A DNA stretch of 64,000 nucleotides from Streptomyces kronopolitis (GCF_014646275.1 NZ_BMND01000012.1:62001-126000), one strand, 5' to 3'. Shown: positions 32,970 to 41,518, counted from the stretch's first letter. Notes: generated from the sequence alone by a model not told the origin. Made by a program: numbers and translations.

Positions 32970-34229
32970 TCAGCGGACGGCGAGCCGCTCGCGCAGGTCG
33001 TCCGCCTGTGCCAGCAGCCGGGGCAGCCCGGGGTGGTTCAGCACTCCCCCGCGCTTGACGGTCCGCCCGGCGACCAGGACCGTGTCGACATCGGCGCGGT
33101 CCATCGACGACACCACGGCCGCGATCGCGTCGTGCACCGGCGCCACACCCGGACGGTCGGTGCGCAGCATCAGCAGATCGGCCTGCTTGCCCGGGGTGAG
33201 GGAGCCGATCCGGTCCGCCATGCCGAGCGCCTCCGCGCCGCCAAGGGTGGCGAACTCCAGGACGTCGCGCGCCGTGAGCAACGGCGCCTCGGGGCCCGCA
33301 TGGCCGTGCAGCGCGGCGAAGCGGCCGACCTGGAAAGCCGCCCGCATCTGCGTGAACATATCGCTCGGCGCGGCCACTTCGACGTCCACGCTGAGGCTGG
33401 GCCGCAGACCGGCGGCCGCCGCCGCGGCGAACGGCGGCAGCCCGTGGCCCATCATCATTTCGATGGCGGGCGCGACCGACAGCGCGCCGCCGCTGTCGTG
33501 GATGAGGCCCATCTCGCCCGGCTCCATGCCGGTGCCGTGGATGAACACCGTGCCCGGGCGCAGCACCCCGAGACGGCGCAGCCGGGAGACCGGGCGGCCG
33601 CCGCGGATGTGCAGGGCGGTCGGCACGTCGAGTTCCCGGGCCAGGGCCCAGCCGCGCCTGGTGCTCTCGTCGCTGCCGGCCTCGGCGTTGAGCGCCATCG
33701 TCACCAGGCCGTCCTTGCGGTGCAGCCGCTCGCGGACCCGCCGGGCGTCGTCCGGTGTGCCGTGTCCGTAGGCGAAGACGCCGCGCAGTCCGGACGAGGT
33801 GAGCGCGTCGAGCAGGGCGTCGGTGTGTTCCTCGGTTGGCTTGTCGACGTTGGAGATGTCCTGGACGGTGGTCACCCCCGCGTCCAGGGCGCCCAGCGCG
33901 CTCAGCAGATTGCCGAGGTGCAGCTCGTCGGCGGTGAGCCGCGGTCCCAGGGTGTTCAGCACGACCGCGAAATACTGGTCGAGGGTCTGGTCGGCGCCGC
34001 TGCCGCGCAGCGCCGCCTGCCACATGTGCCGGTGGGTGTCGACGAAGCCGGGGAGCACCAGGCAGCCGCGCGCGTCGATCCGTTCGCTCACCTCCGCCAC
34101 GTCGAGGTCGGGGCGGACGGCGGTGATCCGGTCGTCCTCGACCAGGATGTCGGCGCGGGGCAGCTCACCGGTGGCCGGGTCCATGGTGAGGACCCGGCCA
34201 CCGGTGATCAGCGTACGAGCTGTGGTCAC
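32970..34229 (-). CDS. Amidohydrolase (ATZ/TRZ-like), last gene of the operon
   Basis: 419 aa. Metal-dependent hydrolase: LITGGRVLTMDPATGELPRA start strand, first metal motif GFVDTHRHMWQAALRG (HxH), HIRGG, FIHGTGMEPGEMGLIHDSGG, catalytic Asp region SVDVEVAAPSDMF, and ending GSLTPGKQADLLMLRTDRP typical of the cytosine-deaminase/atrazine hydrolase group. They deaminate or hydrolyse ring amides or amidines. The GTG at 34229 overlaps the SnoaL-like gene stop (GTGA) with GGGGAG upstream; ATG 34241 is an alternative adding four residues. As the last gene of the cluster it may process or release the pathway product. Confidence 0.82.
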   Translation of the reverse strand: MTTARTLITGGRVLTMDPATGELPRADILVEDDRITAVRPDLDVAEVSERIDARGCLVLPGFVDTHRHMWQAALRGSGADQTLDQYFAVVLNTLGPRLTADELHLGNLLSALGALDAGVTTVQDISNVDKPTEEHTDALLDALTSSGLRGVFAYGHGTPDDARRVRERLHRKDGLVTMALNAEAGSDESTRRGWALARELDVPTALHIRGGRPVSRLRRLGVLRPGTVFIHGTGMEPGEMGLIHDSGGALSVAPAIEMMMGHGLPPFAAAAAAGLRPSLSVDVEVAAPSDMFTQMRAAFQVGRFAALHGHAGPEAPLLTARDVLEFATLGGAEALGMADRIGSLTPGKQADLLMLRTDRPGVAPVHDAIAAVVSSMDRADVDTVLVAGRTVKRGGVLNHPGLPRLLAQADDLRERLAVR

Positions 34230-34753
34230 GCGGCTCCCCATCCCTGCGGCGGGTCGAGGCGGCCCATCTGCAGGTTCCAGTACTCGGTGTTGCGGCGGCA
34301 GCGGCCGTCCGGGGCGAAGAGCAGGACGTTGCTCTCCAGGAACGTCACCCAGTGGTCGCCGTCGGGGTTGATGGCGGGGGCCCGCAGGGTGACCCAGAGT
34401 TCGACGGCGGCCCGGTTGCCGGTGACGACCGGGGTGCCGTGACGGCCCGTCATGTCGCTCTGGCCGGAGGTGATGTCGCGCCAGTAGCGCCCGATGGCGT
34501 CGCGGCCGCGGAAGGTCTGCGCGGCCACGCCCGGCACCGCCTCGTACACGGCGTCGGGGGTGAACAGCCGGACCGCGGCGGCGTCGTTCTTGGTCCGCCA
34601 GGCCTCCAGGTAGGCGTCGGTCCAGCGGGACACATCGGCGGTGGTCAGCCGGCCGGACGGCTCGGCGGCCCGGGCGGCCGAGGTCACCGCCGCCAGGGGC
34701 AGTGCGGCCATGCCGGCCCGGAGCAGGGTGCGGCGGTGGGTGCGGGAGTTCAC
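34226..34753 (-). CDS. Tat-exported SnoaL-like (NTF2 fold) protein
   Basis: 175 aa from a GTG at 34753. A twin-arginine signal is seen: RTHRRTLLRAGMAALPLAAV, then TSAARA-AEP. The mature part has the NTF2/SnoaL cone: WTDAYLEAWRTKNDAAAVRL, FTPDAVYEAVPGVAAQTFRG, RDAIGRYWRDITSGQ and WVTFLESNVLLFAPDGRCRR. SnoaL-like folds serve as cyclases, isomerases or hydroxylases; export by Tat is unusual for a tailoring enzyme and suggests a late extracytoplasmic step. A longer start at 34864 would bury the signal, so it is disfavoured. Coupled to the amidohydrolase. Confidence 0.7.
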   Translation of the reverse strand: MNSRTHRRTLLRAGMAALPLAAVTSAARAAEPSGRLTTADVSRWTDAYLEAWRTKNDAAAVRLFTPDAVYEAVPGVAAQTFRGRDAIGRYWRDITSGQSDMTGRHGTPVVTGNRAAVELWVTLRAPAINPDGDHWVTFLESNVLLFAPDGRCRRNTEYWNLQMGRLDPPQGWGAA

Positions 34754-34835
34754 AGGTGTTCGGTGCCCTTTCCGTGGAGAGACGGTGGCGCGGGGGCCGG
34801 CGGGTGCGCGCGCCGGCCCGGGAGCAGTGTCCCGT

Positions 34836-35495
34836 TTACTGGAGGCGGAGGGAGAGTTCGACACCGTCTCCGAGCGGAAGCTGCTGGGAGAGGTAGCCGT
34901 TGCCGGCGGTGCGGACGTGGTCGGTGAACTCGGCCGGCAGCATCGGCAGGTTGTCGGAGACGATCAGGGTGCCGGCCCGCAGGGCGGGTTCGAGGACCTT
35001 GAGGACCGGGAGGTACAGCTCCTTCCACCCGTCGAGCAGCAGCAGATCGATGCTGCCGGGGAGATCGGCGAGCTGTTCGCGGGCGTCGCCGATCCTGATC
35101 TCGGTCCAGGCGTCGAGCCCCGCGCGCTCCAGATGTTCGTGGGCGCGGCCCGCCTTGCCGGGGTGCAGCTCCGAGCCGATGATGCGGCCGTGCCCGTTGT
35201 CGCGCAGGGCGGCCGCCGCATAGATCGTCGAGGCGCCGAAGGACGTACCGAACTCCACCACGAGGGACGGGCGCATGCCGCGTACCAGCTGGTAGAGGAA
35301 GGTGCCGACCTGCGGGTGCACCGGCAGCGCGGCCTGGGCGCACAGCTCGGCGGCCTCCTGGGCGGTCGGCGGCTGCGGCCAGTCGGCCGTGGTGGCGTAG
35401 GCGCGCTCCATCACGGCCCGGTCGCTCTTCTCGGCCGTCCGGGCGATCTCGTCCAGGACGGCGGTCACGCGGGGGTCGTCGAGTCCGGTGGTCAT
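34836..35495 (-). CDS. Class I O-methyltransferase-like protein
   Basis: 219 aa. SAM-binding motif I is LVVEFGTSFGASTIYAAAAL, motif II GRIIGSELHPGKAGRAHEHL, and the acidic segment IDLLLLDGWKELYLPVLKVL precedes AGTLIVSDNLPMLP. This is the catechol/caffeoyl-CoA O-methyltransferase type (COG4122). The ATG at 35495 overlaps the TauD-type gene stop (ATGA). It is the second methyltransferase of the operon, so the product probably carries two methyl groups or two distinct acceptors. Confidence 0.82.
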   Translation of the reverse strand: MTTGLDDPRVTAVLDEIARTAEKSDRAVMERAYATTADWPQPPTAQEAAELCAQAALPVHPQVGTFLYQLVRGMRPSLVVEFGTSFGASTIYAAAALRDNGHGRIIGSELHPGKAGRAHEHLERAGLDAWTEIRIGDAREQLADLPGSIDLLLLDGWKELYLPVLKVLEPALRAGTLIVSDNLPMLPAEFTDHVRTAGNGYLSQQLPLGDGVELSLRLQ

Positions 35496-36433
35496 GCCTG
35501 TGCCCTTCCTTGCCGGGCGGCGGTCAGCAGCGCCGGGTCGAGGTAGCTCTGGGCGTTGTAGATGGTCCGGTCGGTGTCGAGGATCTCGCGCCGGCCGTGC
35601 ATCACCCGGGTGTTGTCGATCAGCGCCACGTCGCCGTCCTGCCAGTCGAGTTCCTCGGTCAGCGTGGCGGTCAGGCGGCGGAACTCGGCGAGCAGCTCCT
35701 CGGGTATCTCGGTGCCGTCGGCGAAGGTGATCCGCGGGGCCTCGTAGTTGTACGAGGGGCCGAAGACGCTGTTGGCCCAGGCGAGCCGGCTGCCGAAGAG
35801 GGTGGGGTGGGCGGCGCCGGTGCGGTAGGCGTAGTGGATCGAGCCGTCGTCGTTGAGCTGGAGGGTGGTGGACACATTGCCGCCCACCAGCGCCTTCATG
35901 TCGTCGAAGGTGACGCGCTCGGGGTCCTTACGGCCGTCGGACTGGTGGCAGACGAACGCCTTCCACTTGGGCTCCTCCACCCGGCGGCTGTACATGATGT
36001 CCTTGACGCCGAAGACCGCGTGGGCGGTGTCGCTCGCCGCGTCCCAGACGCGGTAGCCGTCGCAGACGGTGGTCTGCGAGCCGCTGGCCGCGGCCTTCTC
36101 GCACAGGAACCAGGTGAGGTCGGGGCCGAAGGGGCTGTTGCCGTTCTCCAGATGGAGGCCGACGGCTCCGGTGCCCGCGTCCACCTTCTGGGCGACCTCG
36201 CCGCCGTGGAAGGTGCGCGCCGGGTCGAGGGTGATCCGGCTGGAGTGCGCCTTCACGAACGAGCTGAACGCCTCCAGGTCGGTGTCGAAGCCCCGGAAGA
36301 GCAGGAATCCGGCGTCGGCGAGCAGCCCGGTGACCCACGCGGGGTCCAGTGCACCGAGCGACCGGTCCCCGGTGGGCAGGACGAGCCGTCCGGTGGCGGC
36401 ACCGTAGGGCCGGACGTCAGCGTTGGTGGTCAT
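35492..36433 (-). CDS. TauD/SyrP-type Fe(II)/2-oxoglutarate oxygenase
   Basis: 313 aa. Iron ligands: H94-x-E96 in AVGLHLENGNSPFGPDL and the distal H279 in IDNTRVMHGRREI, with the 2-oxoglutarate Arg in DRTIYNAQSY. LTWFLCEKAAASGSQTTVCD is the following strand found in SyrP-like hydroxylases. A Glu in the HxD/E position is normal for this branch. These enzymes hydroxylate, desaturate or decarboxylate free or carrier-bound amino acids. Some TauD relatives make isonitriles, but the accessory enzymes of that pathway are not here. ATG 36433 overlaps the ligase stop (ATGA). Confidence 0.85.
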   Translation of the reverse strand: MTTNADVRPYGAATGRLVLPTGDRSLGALDPAWVTGLLADAGFLLFRGFDTDLEAFSSFVKAHSSRITLDPARTFHGGEVAQKVDAGTGAVGLHLENGNSPFGPDLTWFLCEKAAASGSQTTVCDGYRVWDAASDTAHAVFGVKDIMYSRRVEEPKWKAFVCHQSDGRKDPERVTFDDMKALVGGNVSTTLQLNDDGSIHYAYRTGAAHPTLFGSRLAWANSVFGPSYNYEAPRITFADGTEIPEELLAEFRRLTATLTEELDWQDGDVALIDNTRVMHGRREILDTDRTIYNAQSYLDPALLTAARQGRAQA

Positions 36434-38001
36434 GCGTCTGCTCCTTGGTGGTCGAACAGTGTGCCGTTGGACAAGGCGGTGCGGATGGCGGCCCGCATGG
36501 GCCGGCCGGTGACGGTGAAGAACCTGCGGTAGAGGCGCTCGTCGGCGACGGTGAGGTGCGGCACGGCGACCTGCTCCACCTCCGACAGCTGCGCGGCGCC
36601 GAACTCCCGGACGGCCGCCTCGGCCGCCGCGAGGTCGGTGGACTCCTCGACCAGGAAGAGGCCGTGGAGCGCGTCCAGCCCATCTCCGAACACCGCGACC
36701 GCGCGGACGAAGGGCAGTTGGGCGTACTGCGCCTCGACCCACTCGGGTGCCACATTGCGGCCGGCCGCGGTGATGATGACGTTCTTCTTGCGTCCGGTGA
36801 TGCTGATGAAGCCGTCCTCGTCGATCCGCGCCAGGTCGCCGGTCCGGAGCCAGCCGTCGGCATCGAAGAGCAGGCTGGAGGGATCGTCGCGGGTGTACCC
36901 GGCGAACAACGAGGTGCTCCGGATGAGGAGTTCGCCGTCGTCGGCGATCCGCACCCGGACGTGCGGCAGCGGCCGGCCGACGGTTCCGGGGCGGCGCGCG
37001 GCCGGGGTGTTCCAGCTGACCACGGAGCTGTTCTCGGACAGCCCGTACCCCTCGTGGACCGGCAGGCCGTGGTCCTCCAGGCGGCGCAGCAGCTCGGGGT
37101 GGACGGGCGCCCCGCCGCAGCACAGCAGCGGCGCCTCGTCGCCGCCGAACAGGGCCCGGGCGACCGCCTGTCCGCTCTTGTCGGCCTCGTCCGCCGCGGT
37201 GGCGAAGGCGTCGACCAGTGCGGGCGTGGCGACCAGCGCGGTCGGACGGGCCGCCGCCACATACGGCAGCATGTCGGCGGCCGCCGCCGCGGCGGTGCCG
37301 ACCAGGGCCTTGCCCGGCGGCGTCAGGACGAGCGTGCCGCCGTCGAGCAGGACCATGTACAGGCCGGTGACCTGCTCGATGAGCAGACTGAACGGGACGA
37401 CGGACAGATAGCGGGCGAAGGCCCCTCGGGGCATCACCGACCGCAGCGAGCCCAGCAGTTCGTTCAGAGCCCCCGCCCGGATCCGTACCCCCTTGGGTCG
37501 GGAGGTGGTCCCGGAGGTGTGGATGACCTTGCATTCCCAGTCCGCGCCGTCGGCCCCGGCCTCGCGCAACACCAGCGGCGCGGACGGCACGGGCCCGTCG
37601 GTGGACAGCGGCAGCACCGTGCAGTGCGCGGGCAGGACCCGGTCCCTGCCCCACTGGGTGAGGCGCTCCTGCCCGGCGTCGTCCACCACGCACAGATCGG
37701 TCTCCGCCAGCAGACCGGCGGCCTGCTCGGCGGAGAAGGCGAGCGGGACCGGCACCTCGATGGCGTGCGCGGCGATCAGGGCGAGGTCGGCGACCACGAA
37801 GGCGGGGGTGTTGCCGCAGACCACGCCGACTCGTGGCGGCCGGCCGTCCCCGGGGCCGATCCGTTCGGCGAGGTCCGCGGCCCGGCGCGTCACTTCCCGG
37901 TAGGTGAGTGTGCGCGCCGGGGCACCGTCGTTCCCCAGCACCTCGATCAGTGGCCGCTCCGACTCACCGAAGCCGGTCAGGCTCTGCTCAATGCCCAGCA
38001 T
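36430..38001 (-). CDS. AMP-forming acyl/aryl ligase (ANL family)
   Basis: 523 aa. Core motifs: A3 HTSGTTSRPKG (161-171), A5 YGLSE (319-323), A7 GWLRTGD (383-389), A8 GRKKN (403-407). It should activate a carboxylic acid as an adenylate and pass it to CoA, a carrier or an amine. The A10 lysine, normally in TGKxxR, is replaced: TVTGRPMRAAI has Arg500. That may slow or abolish the first half-reaction, as this Lys orders the carboxylate. No carrier-protein gene is nearby, so CoA or a direct acceptor is likely. Stop overlaps TauD start; start ATG 38001 overlaps the end of the T_hemolysin-type gene by 14 bases. Confidence 0.87.
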   Translation of the reverse strand: MLGIEQSLTGFGESERPLIEVLGNDGAPARTLTYREVTRRAADLAERIGPGDGRPPRVGVVCGNTPAFVVADLALIAAHAIEVPVPLAFSAEQAAGLLAETDLCVVDDAGQERLTQWGRDRVLPAHCTVLPLSTDGPVPSAPLVLREAGADGADWECKVIHTSGTTSRPKGVRIRAGALNELLGSLRSVMPRGAFARYLSVVPFSLLIEQVTGLYMVLLDGGTLVLTPPGKALVGTAAAAAADMLPYVAAARPTALVATPALVDAFATAADEADKSGQAVARALFGGDEAPLLCCGGAPVHPELLRRLEDHGLPVHEGYGLSENSSVVSWNTPAARRPGTVGRPLPHVRVRIADDGELLIRSTSLFAGYTRDDPSSLLFDADGWLRTGDLARIDEDGFISITGRKKNVIITAAGRNVAPEWVEAQYAQLPFVRAVAVFGDGLDALHGLFLVEESTDLAAAEAAVREFGAAQLSEVEQVAVPHLTVADERLYRRFFTVTGRPMRAAIRTALSNGTLFDHQGADA

Positions 38002-38638
38002 GGCCGGCCACCTCCATCGCGCTGATGCTCAGCTGGAGGTCGGTGACGGAGTAGCGCCCGGTGGCGTCGGAGAAGAGCCGGTCCAGGGCGTTCAGGGCGA
38101 TGACGCCGACCTGGGGCTCGTGGTCGTAGTACGAGCCCCAGCGCGCCGCCTCCTCGGGCGACAGCCGGCGGGGGTCGGCGGGGCCGAACGGCACGAAGCA
38201 GATGCCGGTCCGGCCCAGCGTCGTGATCAGGCTCCTGGTCACGGTGCACAGGATGTACTCCATGCCCAGGCACCAGGCGATGATCGGGGTGGCTCTGATC
38301 AGTTCGCGGCCGACCGAGGAGCGGCGGGTGGCCAGCGCCCCCACTTCCACCACCCGCCTGCGGTCCACCGTGACCCCGAGACGGGCCAGCGCGGCTTCCT
38401 CGACACCGGTGTCGAGGTACCGCTCGGAGAACAGTTCCTGGTCGCTGCCGAAGGTGAGCCCCGCGCAGGCCAGTGGCGCCGCGGGTTCCTCCGTCCCGCC
38501 GCAGGCCGGGCGGGCGACGATGAATGAGTCGGGCCGGGGCGCCACATCGGCGCCGTATGCCTGGGCGTACACCTCGCGAGCGAGGTCCGCGGCGTCCAGC
38601 CATGAGCTGGTGGACCGGTGTGCCAGATCGATCTGCAC
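37988..38638 (-). CDS. Thermostable-hemolysin-family (PF12261-like) protein
   Basis: 216 aa. Diagnostic blocks: CAGLTFGSDQELFSERYLDT, RRVVEVGALATRRSSVGREL, IIAWCLGMEYILCTVTRSLI, GICFVPFGPADPRRLSPEEA, WGSYYDHEPQVGVIALNAL. The family name comes from Vibrio delta-VPH, but its sequence pattern (EVGALA...GxG-like loop...LIxxxGF-like) resembles GNAT/LuxI acyltransferases, and such proteins recur beside AMP-ligases. I infer an acyl transfer step using the activated acid made by the neighbouring ligase. No signal peptide or membrane helix is present, arguing against a secreted toxin. ATG 38638 has a GGAAGGGGGAGC site upstream. Confidence 0.8.
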   Translation of the reverse strand: MQIDLAHRSTSSWLDAADLAREVYAQAYGADVAPRPDSFIVARPACGGTEEPAAPLACAGLTFGSDQELFSERYLDTGVEEAALARLGVTVDRRRVVEVGALATRRSSVGRELIRATPIIAWCLGMEYILCTVTRSLITTLGRTGICFVPFGPADPRRLSPEEAARWGSYYDHEPQVGVIALNALDRLFSDATGRYSVTDLQLSISAMEVAGHAGH

Positions 38639-38666
38639 GGTGCTCCCCCTTCCCCGGCTGCCGGCT

Positions 38667-39668
38667 CTACTTGGTGCCGACGACCAGGGAGACGGAAGAG
38701 GGCAGCGCGATGCGCTCGACGCCCGACAGACCTGCGTCGTTCAGCCAGCCGGAGATCTCCGGCAGGCTGTAGGTGCGGTCGCCGGAGCAGGCGTACATCG
38801 CCAGGGAGAAGGCGGCGTTGTGCGCGTCGAGCTGCTCCCCGCGGACGTCTTCGAGGACCACGATCCGGCCGCCGGGCCGCAGCGCCTGGGCGGCCCGCGC
38901 GATCAGGTCCCGGTTCTCCTCGTCGGTGTGGTTGTGCACGATCTCGAAGAGGAAGACGATGTCGTAGCCGGTGCCGAGGTCGCCGCTGAGGAAGCTGCCG
39001 CGCTGCAGGCTGATCCGGTCGGCCAGGCCCGCCTTCTCGATCGCGGAGCCGGTGTCGGCGAGCGCCTCGGGCAGGTCGACGATGGTCGCGGACAGCTCGG
39101 GGTGGCGCTCGCACATGGCCATGGAGTGCAGCCCGTGCGAACCTCCCAGGTCCAGCAGGCGCCGGGCCCCGTCGGGTACCGGTACCGCGTCGACGATGGA
39201 CTGCACGGTCAGCCGGGACTTGATCCGCATGTAGGCGGAGAAGTCCCGCCCGGCCTCGGGCTTGTCGGCCCAGCGCTCCCACAGGGACTGGGCGGGCTTG
39301 CCGTCGCGTACGGCCTGCGGCAGATCCCACATGACGTTGGTGAGTTCGTACGCCCACAGCAGCGCCGGGGTGAAGTCGTACTCGGCGCCCTTGCCGAGCC
39401 AGCGTTCGGCGAGCGGGCCGTTGCGGTAGCGCCCGTCCTCCAGGGCGAGCCAGCCGAGGACGGCGACGACGTCGGCCACCGCGCGGGTGCCGTCGGTGCT
39501 CGCGCCGATCGACGCGGCGAGTTCGTCGAGGGTCTTGGGGCCCTCCTCCAGAGCCGTGAAGATGCCGAGCTTGGCGGCGGAGGTGAGCGCCGCGTAGTGG
39601 ATGGTCGACCCGATCACCTCGTCGATCGGATTGCCGGTCAGCTCGGCATCGGTGGTGGTGTTGAACAT
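38667..39668 (-). CDS. O-methyltransferase with dimerisation domain, first gene of the operon
   Basis: 333 aa, Methyltransf_2 type used in antibiotic biosynthesis. N-terminal winged-helix dimerisation part: VIGSTIHYAALTSAAKLGIF, TLDELAASIGASTDGTRAVA. SAM site: RRLLDLGGSHGLHSMAMCER, ATIVDLPEAL, ISLQRGSFLSGDLGTGYDIV. The catalytic His region is FLFEIVHNHTDEENRDLIAR. RPGGRIVVLEDVRGEQLD completes the fold. ATG 39668 follows CGAGGAGCTCAGCC. The gap to the next gene is 28 bases. Family members methylate phenol, enol or amine groups of small molecules. Confidence 0.87.
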   Translation of the reverse strand: MFNTTTDAELTGNPIDEVIGSTIHYAALTSAAKLGIFTALEEGPKTLDELAASIGASTDGTRAVADVVAVLGWLALEDGRYRNGPLAERWLGKGAEYDFTPALLWAYELTNVMWDLPQAVRDGKPAQSLWERWADKPEAGRDFSAYMRIKSRLTVQSIVDAVPVPDGARRLLDLGGSHGLHSMAMCERHPELSATIVDLPEALADTGSAIEKAGLADRISLQRGSFLSGDLGTGYDIVFLFEIVHNHTDEENRDLIARAAQALRPGGRIVVLEDVRGEQLDAHNAAFSLAMYACSGDRTYSLPEISGWLNDAGLSGVERIALPSSVSLVVGTK

Positions 39669-40418
39669 GGCTGAGCTCCTCGGGATGGCAGGGGAGAGCC
39701 GCGCAGACGGTACGCGGCAGGGCAGGTGTGCCCGCGGGGGCCCGCGGGCACGGGAAGTGGTGGGACCGCCGTTCGGGGACGCACGCCGTGCCGGTCGTGC
39801 CGGGAAGGGTGCGCCACCGGGGCGGGCCGGCTCCGGCCGCGCCGGGAAGACGCAGCGGAGGGTGTTCCGCGCCGTGGTGCCTGGTGCCGTGGTGCTTCAC
39901 CCGGTGGGGCGGGCCCGTCGGGTGAGGGTCAGCTGATGGGGTGCGCGCCGGTGACCGGCGCCGATGCCGCGCTCCAGGAGGCCACGTGAGATACGGCCCC
40001 CCGGGCGTCGTGGCGCATGAGGCCTCACGCCTCCGGTGCGGCCGGCAGGGCGGCAGGCAGGGGAGGGCCCGGGGAGGCCGGGCGGCAAGGACAGGAGGGG
40101 GCCGCTGTGGCGGCGGCTGCGAGGTGACGGTGCCCCGCACACGGGGAGCGGCGGACACGGACCGGGGGCACCCGGGTCCGGCCGGAGGGGCGTACGCGAG
40201 TCCACGCCCGCTCCCGGGGCGTGTGGCCGATCGACAGTCGCACGGGCGAGCCGTCAACGGCCCTCTTCCGCACGGCGGTTGCCGTGTCGCGTATCCGGTG
40301 CACCGGCGCGCCACTGCGGACCTCCGTGGTGGAGATGTCCGCAGAGCGCACCGGCCTCTGACGGCTGTTCATCGGGCCCCCCTCCCGTCGCAGCTGCCTC
40401 AATGAGATCCGCGGATGG
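39669..40418. promoter_or_regulatory. Long leader region of the seven-gene operon
   Basis: 750 bases without a credible gene. An 11-base hairpin GTGCCCGCGGG (39728-39738) / CCCGCGGGCAC (39741-39751) lies 60 bases upstream of the first start codon and would be in the 5' leader or promoter. No -10/-35 pair stood out. The rest is GC-rich without recognised structure. Confidence 0.4.
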
Positions 40419-41030
40419 TCAGCCGGCCACCTCGTCGAACGTGACGGCCGCGCGGCCGGCGCGGTGGATGTGCGCCGTCTCGGCGATCCGGCGGCCGAGC
40501 GCCTCGGCGGTGCGCAGGTCGCTGGCGCAGGGGGTGACATCGGCCCCCTCGTCATTGTTCGACTGGGACATGGCGCCCAGCCAGCTGCCGAGCCGGTTGA
40601 GGTCCTCGGGGCTTCCGGTGGAGGTGTTCCAGCCGCCGTACTCCGCGAGGCCGACCCAGACCATGCCGTGCTGGGCGGCGAACAGCGCGATGTCGATCAG
40701 CGCGTTGAGCTTGTCACCGGCCATGTTGCCGCTGTTGGTGAAGCCGCCGGCGATCTTGTTCTTCCAGCGCATGTTGTCGCCCCAGACCGCACTGGTGGCT
40801 TCGACGAAGGCACGGAAGACGGCGCTGCTGCCGCCCATGTAGGTCGGCGTGCCGAAGATCAGCGCATCGGACTCCTGCAGCACCTCCCACAGTTCGTCGT
40901 TCAGCTCGGCAAGGGAGACCAGGCGTACCTGGGTGTCGGGAACCTTCTCGGCGCCGGCCGCGACGGCCGCCGCCTGCTTTGCGGTGTGGCCGTAGCCGCT
41001 GTAATACGCCACCGCAACCTTGATCTGCAT
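40419..41030 (-). CDS. WrbA-like NAD(P)H:quinone oxidoreductase / flavodoxin-fold protein
   Basis: 203 aa. FMN-binding loops: AVAYYSGYGHTAKQAAAVAA (SxxGxT), FGTPTYMGGSSAVFRAFVEA, and GGFTNSGNMAGDKLNALIDI. It lacks the exact WrbA GTTTF block, so it is a relative. Such enzymes reduce quinones by two electrons and protect against redox stress. ATG 41030 follows GGGGGAGAAGT. An inverted repeat with an AGCTTTCAC half-site upstream (41064-41095) resembles the MarR operator at 32289-32328, so the gene may belong to the MarR regulon. Confidence 0.83.
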   Translation of the reverse strand: MQIKVAVAYYSGYGHTAKQAAAVAAGAEKVPDTQVRLVSLAELNDELWEVLQESDALIFGTPTYMGGSSAVFRAFVEATSAVWGDNMRWKNKIAGGFTNSGNMAGDKLNALIDIALFAAQHGMVWVGLAEYGGWNTSTGSPEDLNRLGSWLGAMSQSNNDEGADVTPCASDLRTAEALGRRIAETAHIHRAGRAAVTFDEVAG

Positions 41031-41063
41031 ACTTCTCCCCCACCCGGGACGATTCAGTGTTTT

Positions 41064-41095
41064 AGCTTTCACTAAAGCTGTCCAGAAAGCTTTAG
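41064..41095. promoter_or_regulatory. Inverted repeat similar to the MarR operator
   Basis: CTAAAGCT (41072-41079) and AGCTTTAG (41088-41095) are perfect arms; AGCTTTCAC (41064-41072) matches the AGCTTTTCAC arm at 32319 except for one T. It lies 34-65 bases upstream of the WrbA-like start. The rest of the 488-base gap to 41518 shows no gene. Confidence 0.5.
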
Positions 41096-41518
41096 GCGCT
41101 GGTTACGCTATCCACCCACACACTTCCAAGGCAAGCGTCTCCGGCGAACACCCCGAAAAGAACCGGCAAACCGGCAAGTTGGCACAGTTCGCACGGCCAC
41201 CCCCGACCGCCGGCCGCCCGTCCGCGCGCCCGCCCGGCCCCACGGCCACCGAGCCGACCGGATCCACGGAAAGCGATGAGGTGACGCGTCGTCAAATACC
41301 TTTTGAGTCAATGGACTTCATGAGGGAGCGGGTAAGGCAGGCGCCGCCTGCCGCACTCGCGTCGACGGCTACGGCGAGACCCGGACGGGGCGCCCATCGC
41401 GACACAACCCCCAATGTGACCCACCTCACACCAGGAGGTGTCATACGTCGAAGGGCCCGCATCCGTGTGCAGGGTGACGGGCCCGCAGGGGGCCCGGAAC
41501 CACGGGGAAGGAAATCAG

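Noticed and set aside
35492..37693. 733-codon minus-strand frame including TauD
   Set aside because: The part upstream of ATG 36433 is an off-frame reading of the ligase gene, which is clearly coding in another frame.
35492..38001. Isonitrile lipopeptide cluster
   Set aside because: TauD and ligase are present but the ScoD-like lyase, carrier protein and NRPS are absent.
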